DNA of 41,251 nucleotides from assembly GCA_001179505.1 (NCBI GenBank), contig CDMY01000620.1, positions 27,593-68,843 of the forward strand, written 5' to 3'. Below, one piece after another: positions 1 to 10,781 of this stretch (position 1 is its first letter; each line of letters opens with the position of its first letter). The position numbers and the translations under genes are program-made. Below the pieces are notes generated by a model. That model did no database searches. It had not been told where the DNA came from and worked only from the letters and a program-made list of their open reading frames with translations. Source of the stretch: Vitrella brassicaformis. Taxonomy: Eukaryota > Sar > Vitrellaceae.

Positions 1-413
1 ACAGGCACGCTCGCAGTGCGAGCACACATCGGTGCGGAGGCGAACGTATGGGAGCGTAAGGATGGTACGTCCGGTCGCGGACGTACGTGCAGCGGAGCAC
101 ACACATCAGGCAGAGGCGCAGTAGCGACTCTGCCTCCAGCGAGCTCACTAGCTCGCCTGCTCGCCTTCTTCCGTGTAACGATCTCGTCGGGCTCGCGATT
201 TTTGGAGCTCGTGCCTCGTATTCGCAAACGACCCACCCACCCGAACACATTCATGTTCTCCCGCCGGTCTCCCCCGCACGCGCGCGCGTGTCGGGCTCGA
301 GGCCGGTTGGGCCTGGGCCATTGATTGCGGTGAAGATAGGACAGATCAGGCAGGCAGATCAGCAGACAGGCACGCTCGCAGTGCGAGCACACATCGGTGC
401 GGAGGCGAACGTA
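1..413. repeat. 48-bp direct repeat, two copies
   Basis: A 48-base sequence at 1-48 recurs without change at 366-413. The window opens inside the first copy, so the full unit may extend further left. The spacing of 365 bases and the position upstream of a retroelement remnant would suit a tandem duplication in a 5' untranslated or LTR region, but I found no matching copy after the integrase gene, so an LTR call is not supported. A short palindrome (gtacgtccg...cggacgtac) lies at about 64-86. Confidence 0.7.
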
Positions 414-783
414 ACTGTTACGCCATCAGCCCAAAATGAAACGTAGTGCGAGCTTAGCGAACAGACCTGCGCAGCCAGCCAGCTAGTGAGGCAGGACGGA
501 CCAGTGAACAGTGAGGCAGGCTGGCGCGGGCCGTCTTGCCCAGCTGGATCAGACTCTTACATCGTCTCGGTTACTTAACCATCCTTCGGCTCTTGCAGTG
601 CTGCACTTGTGCGATATCTCTGTGTTCCCCGGCTATACAGCTTCTCTGACAGGTTATTTTGCCCACTTAGCCTTTTGTAGCTCTGCTTCCTTCCTCCCCC
701 GGCCATCTCTCTCTCTCCTGCTGAAGTAGCTGTGCCCCTCTCACCGCTATATAGCGGATCTTCAAGAGCACGTCGACCAGAAC
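414..783. other. No gene seen
   Basis: This stretch lies between the 48-bp repeat and an Asp/His-rich reading frame. It is pyrimidine-rich at about 690-720. I see no coding, RNA or repeat feature. It would be the leader of the retroelement if the frame at 784 is its gag start. Confidence 0.4.
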
Positions 784-1101
784 ATGGCGCATCAAGAGCA
801 CGACAACGTGGACCATGACCACAACAACGTCGACGAGCATGAGCATGACGGCGCAATGGAGGATGACGTCGATGCACACGGCGGTGGCCAGGATCAGCAC
901 GAGCACGAGATGGAGGTCGACGCGTGTGATCAAGACCAAGAGATGGCTGAGGGTGAGAATCCCAGGCCAGGTGCGAGGGAGGGTGAGGTTCCTCCTGCAC
1001 CGAACACACACGGTGGTGTCTCGCCTGATGGTGTTGCCTGTGGCTGCTGTGCCTGTGGCTGCTGTGCCTGTGGGTGGTGTGCGTGTAGCTATGCCTCATG
1101 A
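784..1101 (+). CDS. Asp/His/Glu-rich ORF, possible retroelement gag start
   Basis: An ATG-started frame of 105 codons is very rich in Asp, His and Glu over its first 55 residues and ends in a Cys-rich tail made by a short tandem DNA repeat (about 1033-1085, units reading ACGCC). No domain is recognised. It sits 5' of the integrase remnant on the same strand, where a Ty3/gypsy element would carry gag, and the acidic N-terminus would suit that. The base composition comes largely from simple repeats of gacgag/catgac type, so it may not be a real gene. Confidence 0.25.
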   Translation: MAHQEHDNVDHDHNNVDEHEHDGAMEDDVDAHGGGQDQHEHEMEVDACDQDQEMAEGENPRPGAREGEVPPAPNTHGGVSPDGVACGCCACGCCACGWCACSYAS

Positions 1102-1345
1102 CGTCCCTCGCACGTCCCGTGACGGCAAGGATGTCAACCCACATGGGCACGACGGCGCCAGTCTACAGAGACACCCAGTTCGCAGACAGGCGCGTCATGA
1201 CGTGTGATGTGTGCCAACGTTTGTGCATATCTGTGTGGGACTGGTCGATTGTGATGGTCTCAATCGATTGGATTGAGTCATTGCATTCAGTGTCTCAAGC
1301 ACGGCACAATCAGGTGTCTGCTGTCTCCTCGCTCTCAAGTCTCCC

Positions 1346-2691
1346 GTCAAGCACACAACAACATCACCAAGGCATCCGCAGGCCAATGCGCTGATCGAAC
1401 GCTTTAACCGTACCTTGTGAAGGATTGGATACGTCCGTATCTCAGCAAGGAGCAAACGAACTGGGACAGAGTGATTCCCTTGGCCTTGTACGCGTATCGT
1501 ACGACGGAGCATGAGTCCACAGGATTCACGCCATTCAAGATGCTGTACGGCCGAGAAGCGGTGCATCCGAGCAGCACGGCAAGGCTTGTCGCGATGAATG
1601 CAGAGCCAATCGACGTCGAGGAAGCCGTCGAGCTGATAAAAGAGGGTCTTCAAGCGGTCCACAAGAAAGCTCGTGAGACGATGAGCAAGAAGAAGCAGCA
1701 GGCTACTGAGCGCGAGAAGCATTTGCCTGCACCAAGGCAATTCCAGGAAGGAGACAGAGTGCGCATATACAATGACCAAGTGCATAAGTGTCTCAGCAAG
1801 AAGCTGGCCTCACCTTGGCGGACAGTCGGCATCGTTCAGGAGAAGAAAGGACCAGTTACCTACAAGGTCCGTGTGTGTGGCGATCAAAAGGCGAGGAGCA
1901 TCAATGTCGATCGGCTGAAGAGAGCACCACCACCAGAAGACGAGGAAGCGCCACCACCAGAAGACGAGATCGAAGTGACGGAAGGCGACCTGAAGAGGGA
2001 CAAAAGGCAGACAGTCTTCAATCAGCACGCATTCTTGTCGCCTGAGCAAGAGCATACCTTGAAGGATTTTTCCCTCGAGGAAGACCACGTGCCGACAGCC
2101 CGAACGCAGAGAGCATCAGAGGCCACATTTGACCCGATGGCACATGACCCGAGCCTCAGAGACGTCCAACCAGACCAGCGATTTGGGCGTGGCGAGCGGC
2201 ACGAAGTCGAACAGGTCATCGGCAAGAGGACGCACCACGGCAAGGTGCAGTACAAACTCAAATGGCGCTGGTATCCGCTCTCGCACGCAACCTGGGAAGA
2301 CGAAGAGATTCTCACTTGCACAGAACTCGTACAGGAATACGAAAACAGTGACAACGTGCCTGACCTGGACGAGCATGCTTCGCTCTTTCCCGCGTTGTAC
2401 AGTGTGGTGAGAGTCCGCCATGTAAAGGAGCTCAATCGCGAGCACACCGTCAAGGTGACGGGGTTGGACAAGGAAGGCATACAGATACAATACCTGAAGG
2501 AATCGACGCGCACAAAGAGACTAAAGAAGAAGAGTCTCGTAGGACGGAAGCGGACCATTCCTTTGGCTAGCTTCCTTCGGAATTACCAATGGGAGAGAGA
2601 GTGTGACGATCCAGCTGTGCCTGCTCCATTTGGCGGCACAGCATGGCAACCGATCAGAGTGCATGGACTGACGAGTTCCCAGCGCTCTTGA
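1346..2691 (+). pseudogene. Ty3/gypsy integrase C-terminal half with chromodomain, frameshifted
   Basis: The integrase joins retroelement cDNA to the host genome, and the chromodomain of chromoviruses steers it to marked chromatin. A first frame reads KHTTTSP..HPQANALIERFNRTL, the end of the integrase catalytic core with its final glutamate region, to about 1417. A TGA then follows and the homologous reading continues in another frame from 1420 (KDWIRPYL, LALYAYRTTEH, YGREAV), so there is a 1- or 2-base frameshift. Next come a GPY/F-like segment (GPVTYKV, about residue 145 of the second frame) and an acidic PPPEDE linker. A chromodomain follows at about residues 255-310 (HEVEQVIGKR...YKLKWRWYP..ATWEDEE). 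About 110 further residues follow, rich in Arg and Lys. No protease, reverse transcriptase or RNase H sequence lies upstream, so the element is internally deleted and dead. Confidence 0.9.
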
Positions 2692-3836
2692 AACGCTACC
2701 TGAGGGATGACAACAGCAGCAGCCACAGCATCCTTCTCTCTATGTGCATGAATGTGTGGGGGGGGTGTGTTACGTGTGTGTGCGTGTGTGTGTGTGTACC
2801 TGTGTTGCTGCTGAGGGTGCGTGACTACATGACTGCATGATTACATGATTGCATGAGCCTGGCTGCGTTTCCTTGAAGGTGTAACTTTAGACACGTCATC
2901 GTCACGCAGCCAGAGATAGAAAGGGAAAAAGGGAGAGAGAGAATTCGAAGCAAGAGGCGCATGGGTCCAGGGGATCGGCTATCGGCTGTGCCGCGCCCCG
3001 GATCCTGCATGCACCTCTGCGGGGAAAGCGATACGTGTTCATGTATGTGTTCATGTCCGTGTACGTGTTCGTGTACGTGTTTGTGCATGTCCGTGTATGT
3101 GCTTACGTGTCATGTGGGTGAGCACGCTCAGGAGATGACAGTGGCAGCCAAATCAAGCCACACGTGCGGTCGGATAGAGGCAGTCCGACTGTGGCCACGA
3201 GAGAGATTCGGTGTGCCAACCATGTCAGTCAGCATAATGGGAGAAGGGAAGAGAAGAAGAGCGGCACTCCTTTGGGGTCGTCGGTGATCTGACGCGCGAT
3301 TTCAGACCACTTCGTCTCGGTGCTGGATCCGCGTCTGCTGCTGGGATGCTACTTCGCCTCGGTAGCATGAAGCTCGCCCAGGCATCCCTTTGATCACCTC
3401 CCCTTGGTGCTGCATCGCTTGGACGCTCTGTCCTTGATGCCATTGCGTTGGACAGGCTTGTAGGCACTCGAATAACAAGACGAATGTGAATCCCAGCTCC
3501 GAAGAGCCCTGAAACGACAGACAGACAGACAGAGGGCGACTTGAGCGCACAGATCTCCTGACAATGTGACTGGTGGTGCTCACCTTATGTGTTGTTGTTG
3601 AGATGGCGATGCGATGATGCTAGAAGGTGCAGGCAGAGAAGACTGTGTGTTTGTTCTCGTCGCCTCGCTGAACAGCAGAGTCGCCGTCGTGTTTTTGCAT
3701 GATGAGGGGTAGTGAGTCACCACAATGGGTTTCTGTGAGGCTACGTACCCGAGAGGTAGCTGAGGGATATCATCAGAAGGCGAATTGGTTTTGGTTGGTT
3801 ATTGGGTTTAACGAGACTCGTGAAGCCGTCCGGTAT
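2692..3836. other. Intergenic with TG-rich simple repeats
   Basis: It holds a TG/GTGT microsatellite at about 2755-2810, short tgcatgat repeats at 2825-2855, and an imperfect (tgtacgtgttcg)-like repeat at 3034-3115. The rest shows no coding signal that I can support. Frames on both strands are low-complexity or shadows. Confidence 0.6.
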
Positions 3837-3889
3837 GGCCCACCCCAATGTCGGTTTGACAGCCTGTCAAGCCGACATTGGGGTGGGCC
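3837..3889. repeat. 24-bp stem hairpin with 5-base loop
   Basis: An 18-base arm at 3837-3854 has its exact reverse complement at 3872-3889. The intervening bases continue the pairing through one T/G mismatch (a U.G pair in RNA) and five more pairs (ttgac/gtcaa), leaving the loop agcct. Perfect stems of this length are unlikely by chance. It could be a tiny foldback element, a hairpin RNA gene or a recombination scar. I see no direct repeat around it. Confidence 0.85.
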
Positions 3890-3956
3890 ACCCGTTGCCT
3901 CACTCAAAGGTCGGCTGGATGGACCATACATAGGGTAATGACCCACCACCCACCCT

Positions 3957-4140
3957 CATCTCGTGGCCAGCCTGGCCAGGATCACGGCCGTCTCTCGAGG
4001 GAAGCAACAGGTTGTCTGCATGCAGTGATGCAGTGATTCACCAGTGAATGAATTGATTCACAATGATCCATCATTGATTGACTCATTGCTTGATCACATG
4101 AATTCCCATCATCATTCTCATCGCAAAACGGACTTTTGCC
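3957..4140. repeat. Terminal-repeat piece matching the far end of the palindromic element
   Basis: Bases 3957-4035 (ctcgtggccag..ggccaggatcacggccgtct) match the reverse complement of about 12232-12316 with scattered changes. The stretch ends with the motif aaaacggactttt at 4125-4137. That motif recurs at 8970 and 9227 and, inverted, near 12178 and 12205. This looks like one end of the element whose main body lies at 9201-12240, now separated from it. Confidence 0.6.
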
Positions 4141-4157
4141 TTAGGGTATAAACGGAA

Positions 4158-5009
4158 AATGCATTCACGCAAGGAACATGCATGCGAAGAGTCTTCCATG
4201 CACACCACATGGAAATGAGTCAGTCAGAGAATCCATCCCTCTCATCGTCCACATCATCGTGACCAGAACTTCGCCCAGCACTGGGTCACAGAGACCCTCG
4301 TCGGCTGGAGGGGCGAGAACTTCAAGCATGACGTCACCCATCTCGCGATTGCTGATGGCGCACATCGTGTCGTCGCGTTGCTGGTGATTTTGTACCGCTA
4401 CATCATCTACGAGATCCCTCTCCCCGCCCCGGTCAAGACCTTCTACAAGCAGGGCCTCCTCATCGAGATCCGACCATTCCAGAGCAAGGACGAGGCAGAG
4501 CTCTTCAACGAAGGTCAGAGGGGGGGCCACCTTGACCGCAGAGTGGGCCGGCGGTCAGACGAAACATACCTTCCCTGGTTTGCCGCTGGGACATCTGTAT
4601 GAGTTGGTTAATGAGTGGACAAATGAACCGGGAGCACTCTGCGGCATCAGAGAGGCGAGCACCACCCCACCTCAGGCCATCTGTCCATTGCATGGTCGTT
4701 GCTTGTTGTGTCCGCCGTTCAGGTCGGTTGTACGCAGCCGAGAAGAAGATGCACAGGACCGCCCTGCAGCAGAAGTCTCTGTGGAAGAAGCAGCTCAGCC
4801 GCTTTCTGACAGTGGGCGGTCAGGAGGGGTGGACAACGACACACACCAGCGGCAAGTACGCCGGCCAGCCGCACAGACAACGGAGGCCGACGAGGGCCTC
4901 TGGTCACGATGATGTGGACGATGAGAGGGATGGATTCTCTGACCGACTCATTTCCATGTGCATGTGCATGGAAGACTCTTCGCATGCATGTTCCTTGCGT
5001 GAATGCATT
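4158..5009. mobile_element. Non-autonomous DNA element with 110-bp terminal inverted repeats
   Basis: The left end 4158-4267 is the near-perfect reverse complement of 4899-5009, differing by a 1-base indel and a few substitutions. The outermost bases form the palindrome aatgcatt on both sides, so the target duplication cannot be told from the repeat (TGCA or ATGCAT are options). No transposase frame is present. The inside holds two exons of an unrelated gene (see 4261-4898), so this resembles a gene-capturing (Pack-type) element. Confidence 0.85.
4261..4898 (+). pseudogene. Captured two-exon gene fragment inside the TIR element
   Basis: An open frame without its own start runs 4261-4513 (HWVTETLVGW, HDVTHLAIADG, VILYRYIIYEIPLP, FYKQGLLIEI, DEAELFNEG). 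A GT donor at 4514 and an AG acceptor at 4721-4722 bound a 209-base intron. The second exon from 4723 continues in the matching phase (RLYAAEKKMHRT, LWKKQLSRFLTVGG, THTSGKYAGQ) and fades into the right terminal repeat. Protein-like composition plus phase agreement across the intron argue that this is a real host gene piece copied at DNA level. I do not recognise the family. The first exon begins inside the left repeat, so start and end are missing. Confidence 0.6.
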
Positions 5010-5805
5010 GTGCATACGTTCAGTCATCGAGGAGAAACGCATGGGGTTTCTCATCCTTTTGAGGTGTTTTTCACACAGGTAGCTTCTGTTTGTCTCAATC
5101 TTCCCCCTCCCCCCCATCATTTATCGAAAGGTGAGAGGTCTGCAAAAAAGACTGCCACTTGGGACGTGCGCGACACCAAAATAAACAAAGGCAGGCACAG
5201 GGCGTGGCAGGTAGGAAAAGGCGATTCGAAGGGAGGCGTGAAGAGAAGCATGAAGGGAGACAGACTGAGATAGAGGGAGGGACGGCCAGGAAACAATATG
5301 AATGCTACACCACCGACCGGTATCCCACCGCCACTGGTGCGACACAAGCAAGGGCGGGGAGCGGCGGACCGGCTCCAACAGACCTTTAGCAGTAGTCAGA
5401 CATCTCTTGCACTTCTATCCTTCTGACCCATATTTAGCTGACCCGCTCAACATGCCCTGTACGCTGTATAGACACTCACTGCATTCCCATCAGTCGACAT
5501 ATCAATTGACAATAAAACACGCAAGGACACACACAAGCATGGGCACGACAAGAGCTTTGTGCTCACATGCTATGGATGCACGGATCAATGGCGCACACAC
5601 ATGAATGCGGGAAGACCCGCATACCGGAGCACAAATGTGGGAGCATATGTGTGTAAGCTGAAATACTGCGTCGCGGCCATCAGCACGGTGAGAGAAGGCG
5701 GCAATGCGGTCAAAGAAACACCAACACGCCTGCCAGACATACACAGGAGCGCTCAGACGAGTAGATCTGTGTGCCGGAATCCTGCGTGACGGTCGACGCG
5801 CTCTC
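5010..5805. other. No gene seen; purine-rich tract
   Basis: The stretch holds a purine-rich tract at about 5200-5290 (gaagggaggcgtgaagagaag type), and otherwise nothing I can name. Frames on both strands are short and without recognisable motifs. Confidence 0.5.
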
Positions 5806-6669
5806 CACGACAAGGCAAGGTCTGGGCGAAAAGCTGCATGGCGAGCTAAAAAGCTGGCGATCTGCCCGAGAAGATAGCTTCCGCTGCAAAAAGCCATCTG
5901 CCGCTGCAGAAAGACATCTCGCCACTCAAAAAGACAGCTTTCCATTGCAGAAAGCCAGATGGTCCATCAAAAAGACAGCTTTCCGTACAGAAAAACAGCT
6001 TTTTGCCACAGAAAGACAGCTTTCTGCCACAGAAGGACAGCTTTCTCGGGCTCCAGACAGCTCGCTGAGCCAGACAGCTCGCTGAGAATTACCTCTTGAG
6101 CAAAGGGTGTCTGAGTGAGTGACTGTCTGAGTGATTGTCTGAGTGTGTGTGTGAATGAGTGCGTGGTGTGCATGTGTGTGTCGGTTGGCCATGGATGGAT
6201 CATGTGAATGGACGGCTTGCAGAGACCCTCCATGGCCAGTTGACGCTTCAATGCGTGCATGTGTGCGTGTGAGTGTGGTGCATTGTAGCAGCTGGTGCCT
6301 CGAGAGGCAGGCAGCCGTCAGACTGATCAGCGTGCTGTAACGCCCGCCGGAAAGCTGTCACGCCCATCGGAGAGATGTCACGCCCGCCGGAAAGCTGTCT
6401 TTCTGCCTCAGCGAGCTGTCTGGAGCCCGAGAAAGCTGTCTTTCTGTGCAGAAAGCTGTCTTTCTGTGGCAGAAAGCTGTCTTTCTGTACGGAAAGCTGT
6501 CTTTTTGATGGACCATCTGACTTTCTGCAATGGAAAGCTGTCTTTTTGAGTGGCGAGATGTCTTTCTGCAGCGGCAGATGGCTTTTTGCAGCGGAAGCCA
6601 TCTTCTCGGGCAGATCGCCAGCTTTTTAGCTCGCCATGCAGCTTTTCGCCCAGACCTTGCCTTGTCGTG
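5806..6669. mobile_element. Foldback-type element with subrepeat arms
   Basis: The left arm 5806-6069 is the reverse complement of the right arm 6407-6669 (264 and 263 bases, few differences). Each arm starts with cacgacaaggcaaggtctgg and is mostly made of a reiterated, nearly self-palindromic unit of the type agaaagacagctttctg, with about nine units per arm. The centre (about 6070-6406) contains gtgtctgagtgagtg simple repeats and three extra ggaaagctgtcacgcccgcc-like units. There is no transposase. Long inverted arms made of short subrepeats are the hallmark of foldback elements. No clear target duplication is visible. Confidence 0.85.
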
Positions 6670-7127
6670 TCCCTTTGGTTCATGTGAAAGGCGATGAGTC
6701 AAAAGATTTCTGCGCCTCCCCATGAGTGCGTCCACCCCTTGGAGGCTCCCAGTTACTCACCTGACTACACAGAGATATTGCCGAGAGAGGCAGTCAGCGA
6801 TAAATGTGGCGCCGTCGATATATGTGTTCAGTTGCCGAGTGGCGAGCTCTGCACAGTGACCCTTGGCAGCAAAGTTTCTAGTTGCTCTTGCGTGGTGGTT
6901 TTGGACCACGCAATGCCACTTGCCACCGGGGTCGTCTGAACGCCGCCACATCGTCGAACCAAGACGTCTCACCACCGAAAGCAAACTCCAGAGAGCGTGT
7001 ATCCCACTCTTCCACAACCACGCAGGTGCCACGTCTGTGTACCACGCAGTGCAATGCAGCTCAAAATTGTAGATGTGCATGATAGCCCTCATTAACTGAT
7101 TCACGCACGTGTGCTAGAATGAGGAAG
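6670..7127. other. No gene seen
   Basis: No coding frame, RNA gene or repeat that I can support lies between the foldback element and the short inverted repeat ahead of the GH16 gene. The promoter of that gene should lie in the last part, but I cannot point to a motif. Confidence 0.4.
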
Positions 7128-7186
7128 AAAGGGACGAGGGCTGTCGTGTGCATCCCCCGGCCTAACTGCCGCCGGGGTTTCGAATT
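7128..7186. repeat. Short inverted repeat partner of 12685-12745
   Basis: The sequence gctgtcgtgtgcatcccccg followed by a G/C-rich palindrome and ggggtttcgaatt is matched on the other strand at 12685-12745 with a few changes. A related piece (ggcgggggatgcacacac) is at about 27550. The two copies flank the GH16 gene and the large palindrome. It may be a small dispersed element. Confidence 0.6.
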
Positions 7187-7249
7187 CTATGGGCTAAGGG
7201 CCGGTAAGCCCGTTCCGTCCGCGTGTATATGTGGAGGTGTGGATTTGAT

Positions 7250-8971
7250 ATGAAGGCGCTGATAGTGCTGCTCGTCGCCTTGCCCCTCATCTCAGGACAG
7301 GTCTGCCGTACCCTTCGTCGGGTGGTCGATATTGCTGGTTTTCTTATCTTCAGACAATTTCGACAGACAACGTGACGACTTCCGACAATTTCAGCACTGT
7401 GACGACATTTGACGACATTCACACGACAGATGAGGGGTACTATATGAATGGGGACAAGTGCTTTTGTCCGGGCCTCGGAGGCTCTTGTTATGGCGAGTGT
7501 GGGCGCAAATATGACGCTGCAGAAGTGGCCAGTGTTGAGGCCTTCAAATATGGACGCTTTGAAACGCGCCTGTTCCCGAGTATAGAGGTTGACGGCACTG
7601 TGGCCACGTTCTTCCTCTTCAAGAACGACACGACAAGGTGGAGGGGGCGTCCTGGCAAGAGATGGATTTCGAGGTCCACGGTATGGGGGCGCACAAAGAT
7701 GAGCCCATCCAGACTAACGTGATAACGGGCACCATGGAGGAGCGCAGTATGTCTCAGAAGTTTTTCGCCGCACCCGGTAGGCCAGGACGGAAAGCGGCAC
7801 AAACGAAAGCTATCAAAAGAGGATTCCACCACTTTGCTGTCGAGTGGACGCCCGATCATGTCTCATGGTATTTTGATGAGCGACGCATGCGTCGTGTCGT
7901 CTCTTGCGATGCTCCCGGAGCAGACGCGGAAGAGTGCAGCCCTGAAGTGTCACAGCTCAACGGGGCAGCTAATCTTAGGATGTCCTTGTGGCCAGTTGAT
8001 CCGTCGCTCAAGTGGGCCGGGCATTGGGCCGGAGTATTCGATGAGAAACATACTAAGCTTCCGCTCACCGTGTACTACGACTACGTGAAGGTGTATGACT
8101 ATGATCTCATTTCCAAGGGTCGGGAAGGAGGAAGGGAAAGAGAGAACATGGTGATCATTCGCTTCTGTCTGTCTGTATGATGGTAATCCCTCAGGGTTCC
8201 TTGAAGTGGGCTGATGACTTCACTTCGTTCAACAGCTCTCGGTGGGAGGCAGGCAGACACACATTTAGCAACAACTACGCCCATTTCCGTCCCGACAAAG
8301 CCATCATTGTCAAGGGAGATGATGTGAATGCGTCATACCTTGCCCTCTCTCTTACACCAGCCAATGCCAGCATCGTGGTCCCGGTTCCTCGGGACACCAA
8401 GCGCAACCGCTACGAACTCAACAATGCCTGCGAAGCTGGCACGACCGTCGTGTGGCAAAAAGGGCTGCGCTATGAAGGCGGCATTCTCTCATTCGCAATG
8501 CACGTTCCGGCCGATGATGGCCTAGTCCAGTGTGCTGTCGCCTGCGCGAAGACAGTAGGGTGTCGCGTATTTTCTGTGTACGAAAGAGGCTATTGCAGTG
8601 GCTTCATGTCTCCCGATCAACAAGTCCAGGACGAGAGAGCCGATGCAGGATTCATCTGCATGGACGGTGAGCCAGCGGACGATCGTGTTTTCCGTCACCT
8701 TCGGGATACCCATCATGGGGCACACTCAGCAGAAGAAGCCCTTGCGAGGAATGGGACAGGGGACACACAACATGATGACGTCTCCGACGCCGACATGATC
8801 TGCGATGTGCTTTTTGTACACACGTTGATCACTCACAGAATCACGCCTAGGGTTTGGTTCTTTCTCTTTTTCTTTTCTGTTTTTCTCGGACCGTCTTTCT
8901 TCTCCTTTTTTGGCCGTCTTTGTTTTTCTTCTGGACTGTCTGAGTTGCCGAATGAATTCATTATCGCGTGA
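7250..8971 (+). CDS. Secreted GH16 family glycoside hydrolase with partial second domain (frameshifted)
   Basis: GH16 enzymes cut beta-1,3/1,4-glucans or galactans outside the cell. Exon 1 (7250-7300) encodes the signal peptide MKALIVLLVALPLISGQ. A 53-base intron follows and exon 2 starts at 7354. A Thr-rich stretch and a Cys cluster (CFCPGLGGSC) precede a complete GH16 domain: YGRFETRLFPS, the active-site motif WQEMDFE (E-x-D-x-E), FHHFAVEWTPDHVSWYFD, LRMSLWP and YYDYVKVYDYD. Near 7636-7645 the frame shifts. One extra G in the G-run there would give an unbroken reading straight into the active site, so an assembly error is likely. After an intron ending at 8194, an exon resembles the first half of another GH16 domain (WADDFTSFNSSRWEAG). 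It then turns into a Cys-containing PAN/Apple-like segment (CAVACAKTVGCRVFSVY). The 3' end fades into T-rich non-coding sequence before 8971, so the true end is probably missing. Confidence 0.8.
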
Positions 8972-9200
8972 AACGGACTTTTTCTCATGATAAAACAGAC
9001 TTCTTGCCAGCGTCGGGCAAGCCTTGAGAGGCCTTACGGCCCTCTTGATCGAATGCGACACATTTGCAGTGAAGTGCTTGTGCGAAAAAAAAAGACGCGA
9101 GCACAAAACACTTCGCCATTCCGCAGGGCGTCAGTCGAGTCACATAAATGTGTGCTTGCATGTCAGTCAAGCAATGAATTGATTCCATTCATTCATTCAT
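8806..9200. other. T-rich tract and subterminal repeat motifs
   Basis: A T-rich tract at about 8858-8935 follows the last plausible codons of the GH16 gene. From 8966 the motif gtgaaacggactttttctca appears, shared with the ends of the palindromic element, followed by a short imperfect hairpin near 9020-9045 (ttgagaggccttacggccctctt). No gene is seen. Confidence 0.5.
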
Positions 9201-10481
9201 CCAGTGAATCAATTCGCTTTCTTGGCAAACGGACTTTTTCTCAGCGTGAAACGGACTTCTGTGCTATGTGATACATGTAGAACTCATCGAACGACGCGTG
9301 AAGGTGCATTCCCGCAACACATGAATGCGGTCAGTACAGGGCTGATTGGTTAGACTTTTGGTTGGTATATACTCGCAAACGAGTGAGTGGTCTATCTTCT
9401 CCTTCTTTCATGCTGGGGATCTCGCCGTGAATGACTCACTGGGGCCGTTTTCCATCACATTGACTCTCTTTCCCCCGCTCAGAACGACTCTGAAACGACG
9501 AAAAACCAGCCATTCACTCACTCATATGGGTGCGAGTGGCTGCGAAGCCCTTTGGTGTCTCCGTGTCTGACTCACCGTTGATCTCCACAAACCAGTTTGC
9601 ATGCCAGTGGGCCCATGACGGCACAAAAGGCATGAACAGCAGGCATCACAGCAAGCAAATCACATATTAATCATGCCGCCCCGCCGCCTGCAGCGTGAAT
9701 GCATCAGTCGAAATGATCATCAAATCGCGTCGCTCGCGCGATGGGTGGATGGATGGATGGGTGGTTGGGTGGGTGAGCCATTGGGTGTAAGGGGAGGGGA
9801 GCGAAAGGCAGGGGAGGGAGACATCAGCCCCGCACAAAGGTGTGGGCTGGATGAATATCATCAGATGCCTCAGATGACTCAACTGACCATCCTGTGATTC
9901 ACCAATGGGCCTTTGCTGCCTTTCAAGCGCGAAGCAGCTGCTCTTCCGTTTATGTCATCGTGGCTCAAGCTCGGTGCAAACTCGCCTTTTTGGTCGCAAA
10001 TCGCTTGCCGAGGTTGAGTCATCTTCTGACAATCAAAATGCCTTTATTTCTCCATGGAGTCACTCTTTCATCGGTCCGCTCTTCCACAGAGCGGTGCTTC
10101 ATCGTCTTCCAGTCATTTTGAGCCATGAGTGGTCGGCCCAAATGGCTGATTTGAGTCTGTTTGTGAGTTGATTGGCTTATGCGGTTCATTTTGCTTGTGA
10201 ACAGAGTGATCACAGTCACCAATGGGCTGATTGCTTGACAGAAATGATTGCTTTATGTGGTGATTGCTTTGTCACATGAATGAGACACGCGATAAGCAAC
10301 CGAGACACGATGAGAATGAGCGATGGTGGTGTGCTGTGCTTCTCTCTGATGCCGCTCTGTACTCCTCGATCACTCACTCATACATAAACATGCGTATACA
10401 GGTGACTGCTTCACTCACTAAGGGAGGGTCGACCCACCTGCTTGCCGGCCCGGCAAGCAGGTGGGTCGACCCGGCAAGCAG

Positions 10482-10781
10482 NNNNNNNNNNNNNNNNNNN
10501 NNNNNNNNNNNNNNNNNNNNNNNNNNNNNNNNNNNNNNNNNNNNNNNNNNNNNNNNNNNNNNNNNNNNNNNNNNNNNNNNNNNNNNNNNNNNNNNNNNNN
10601 NNNNNNNNNNNNNNNNNNNNNNNNNNNNNNNNNNNNNNNNNNNNNNNNNNNNNNNNNNNNNNNNNNNNNNNNNNNNNNNNNNNNNNNNNNNNNNNNNNNN
10701 NNNNNNNNNNNNNNNNNNNNNNNNNNNNNNNNNNNNNNNNNNNNNNNNNNNNNNNNNNNNNNNNNNNNNNNNNNNNNNNNN
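10482..10781. other. Assembly gap (300 N) at the palindrome centre
   Basis: Exactly 300 N lie beside the hairpin centre. The 166 bases right of the gap (10782-10947) repeat 10277-10442 in direct orientation before the inverted arm starts. The local order is therefore either a true extra duplication or an artefact of assembling a palindrome. Reading frames drawn across the N run are meaningless. Confidence 0.95.

Noticed and set aside
1-413. 48-bp repeats as a pair of LTRs
   Set aside because: They are only 365 bases apart, both lie upstream of the retroelement ORFs, and no copy is found downstream.
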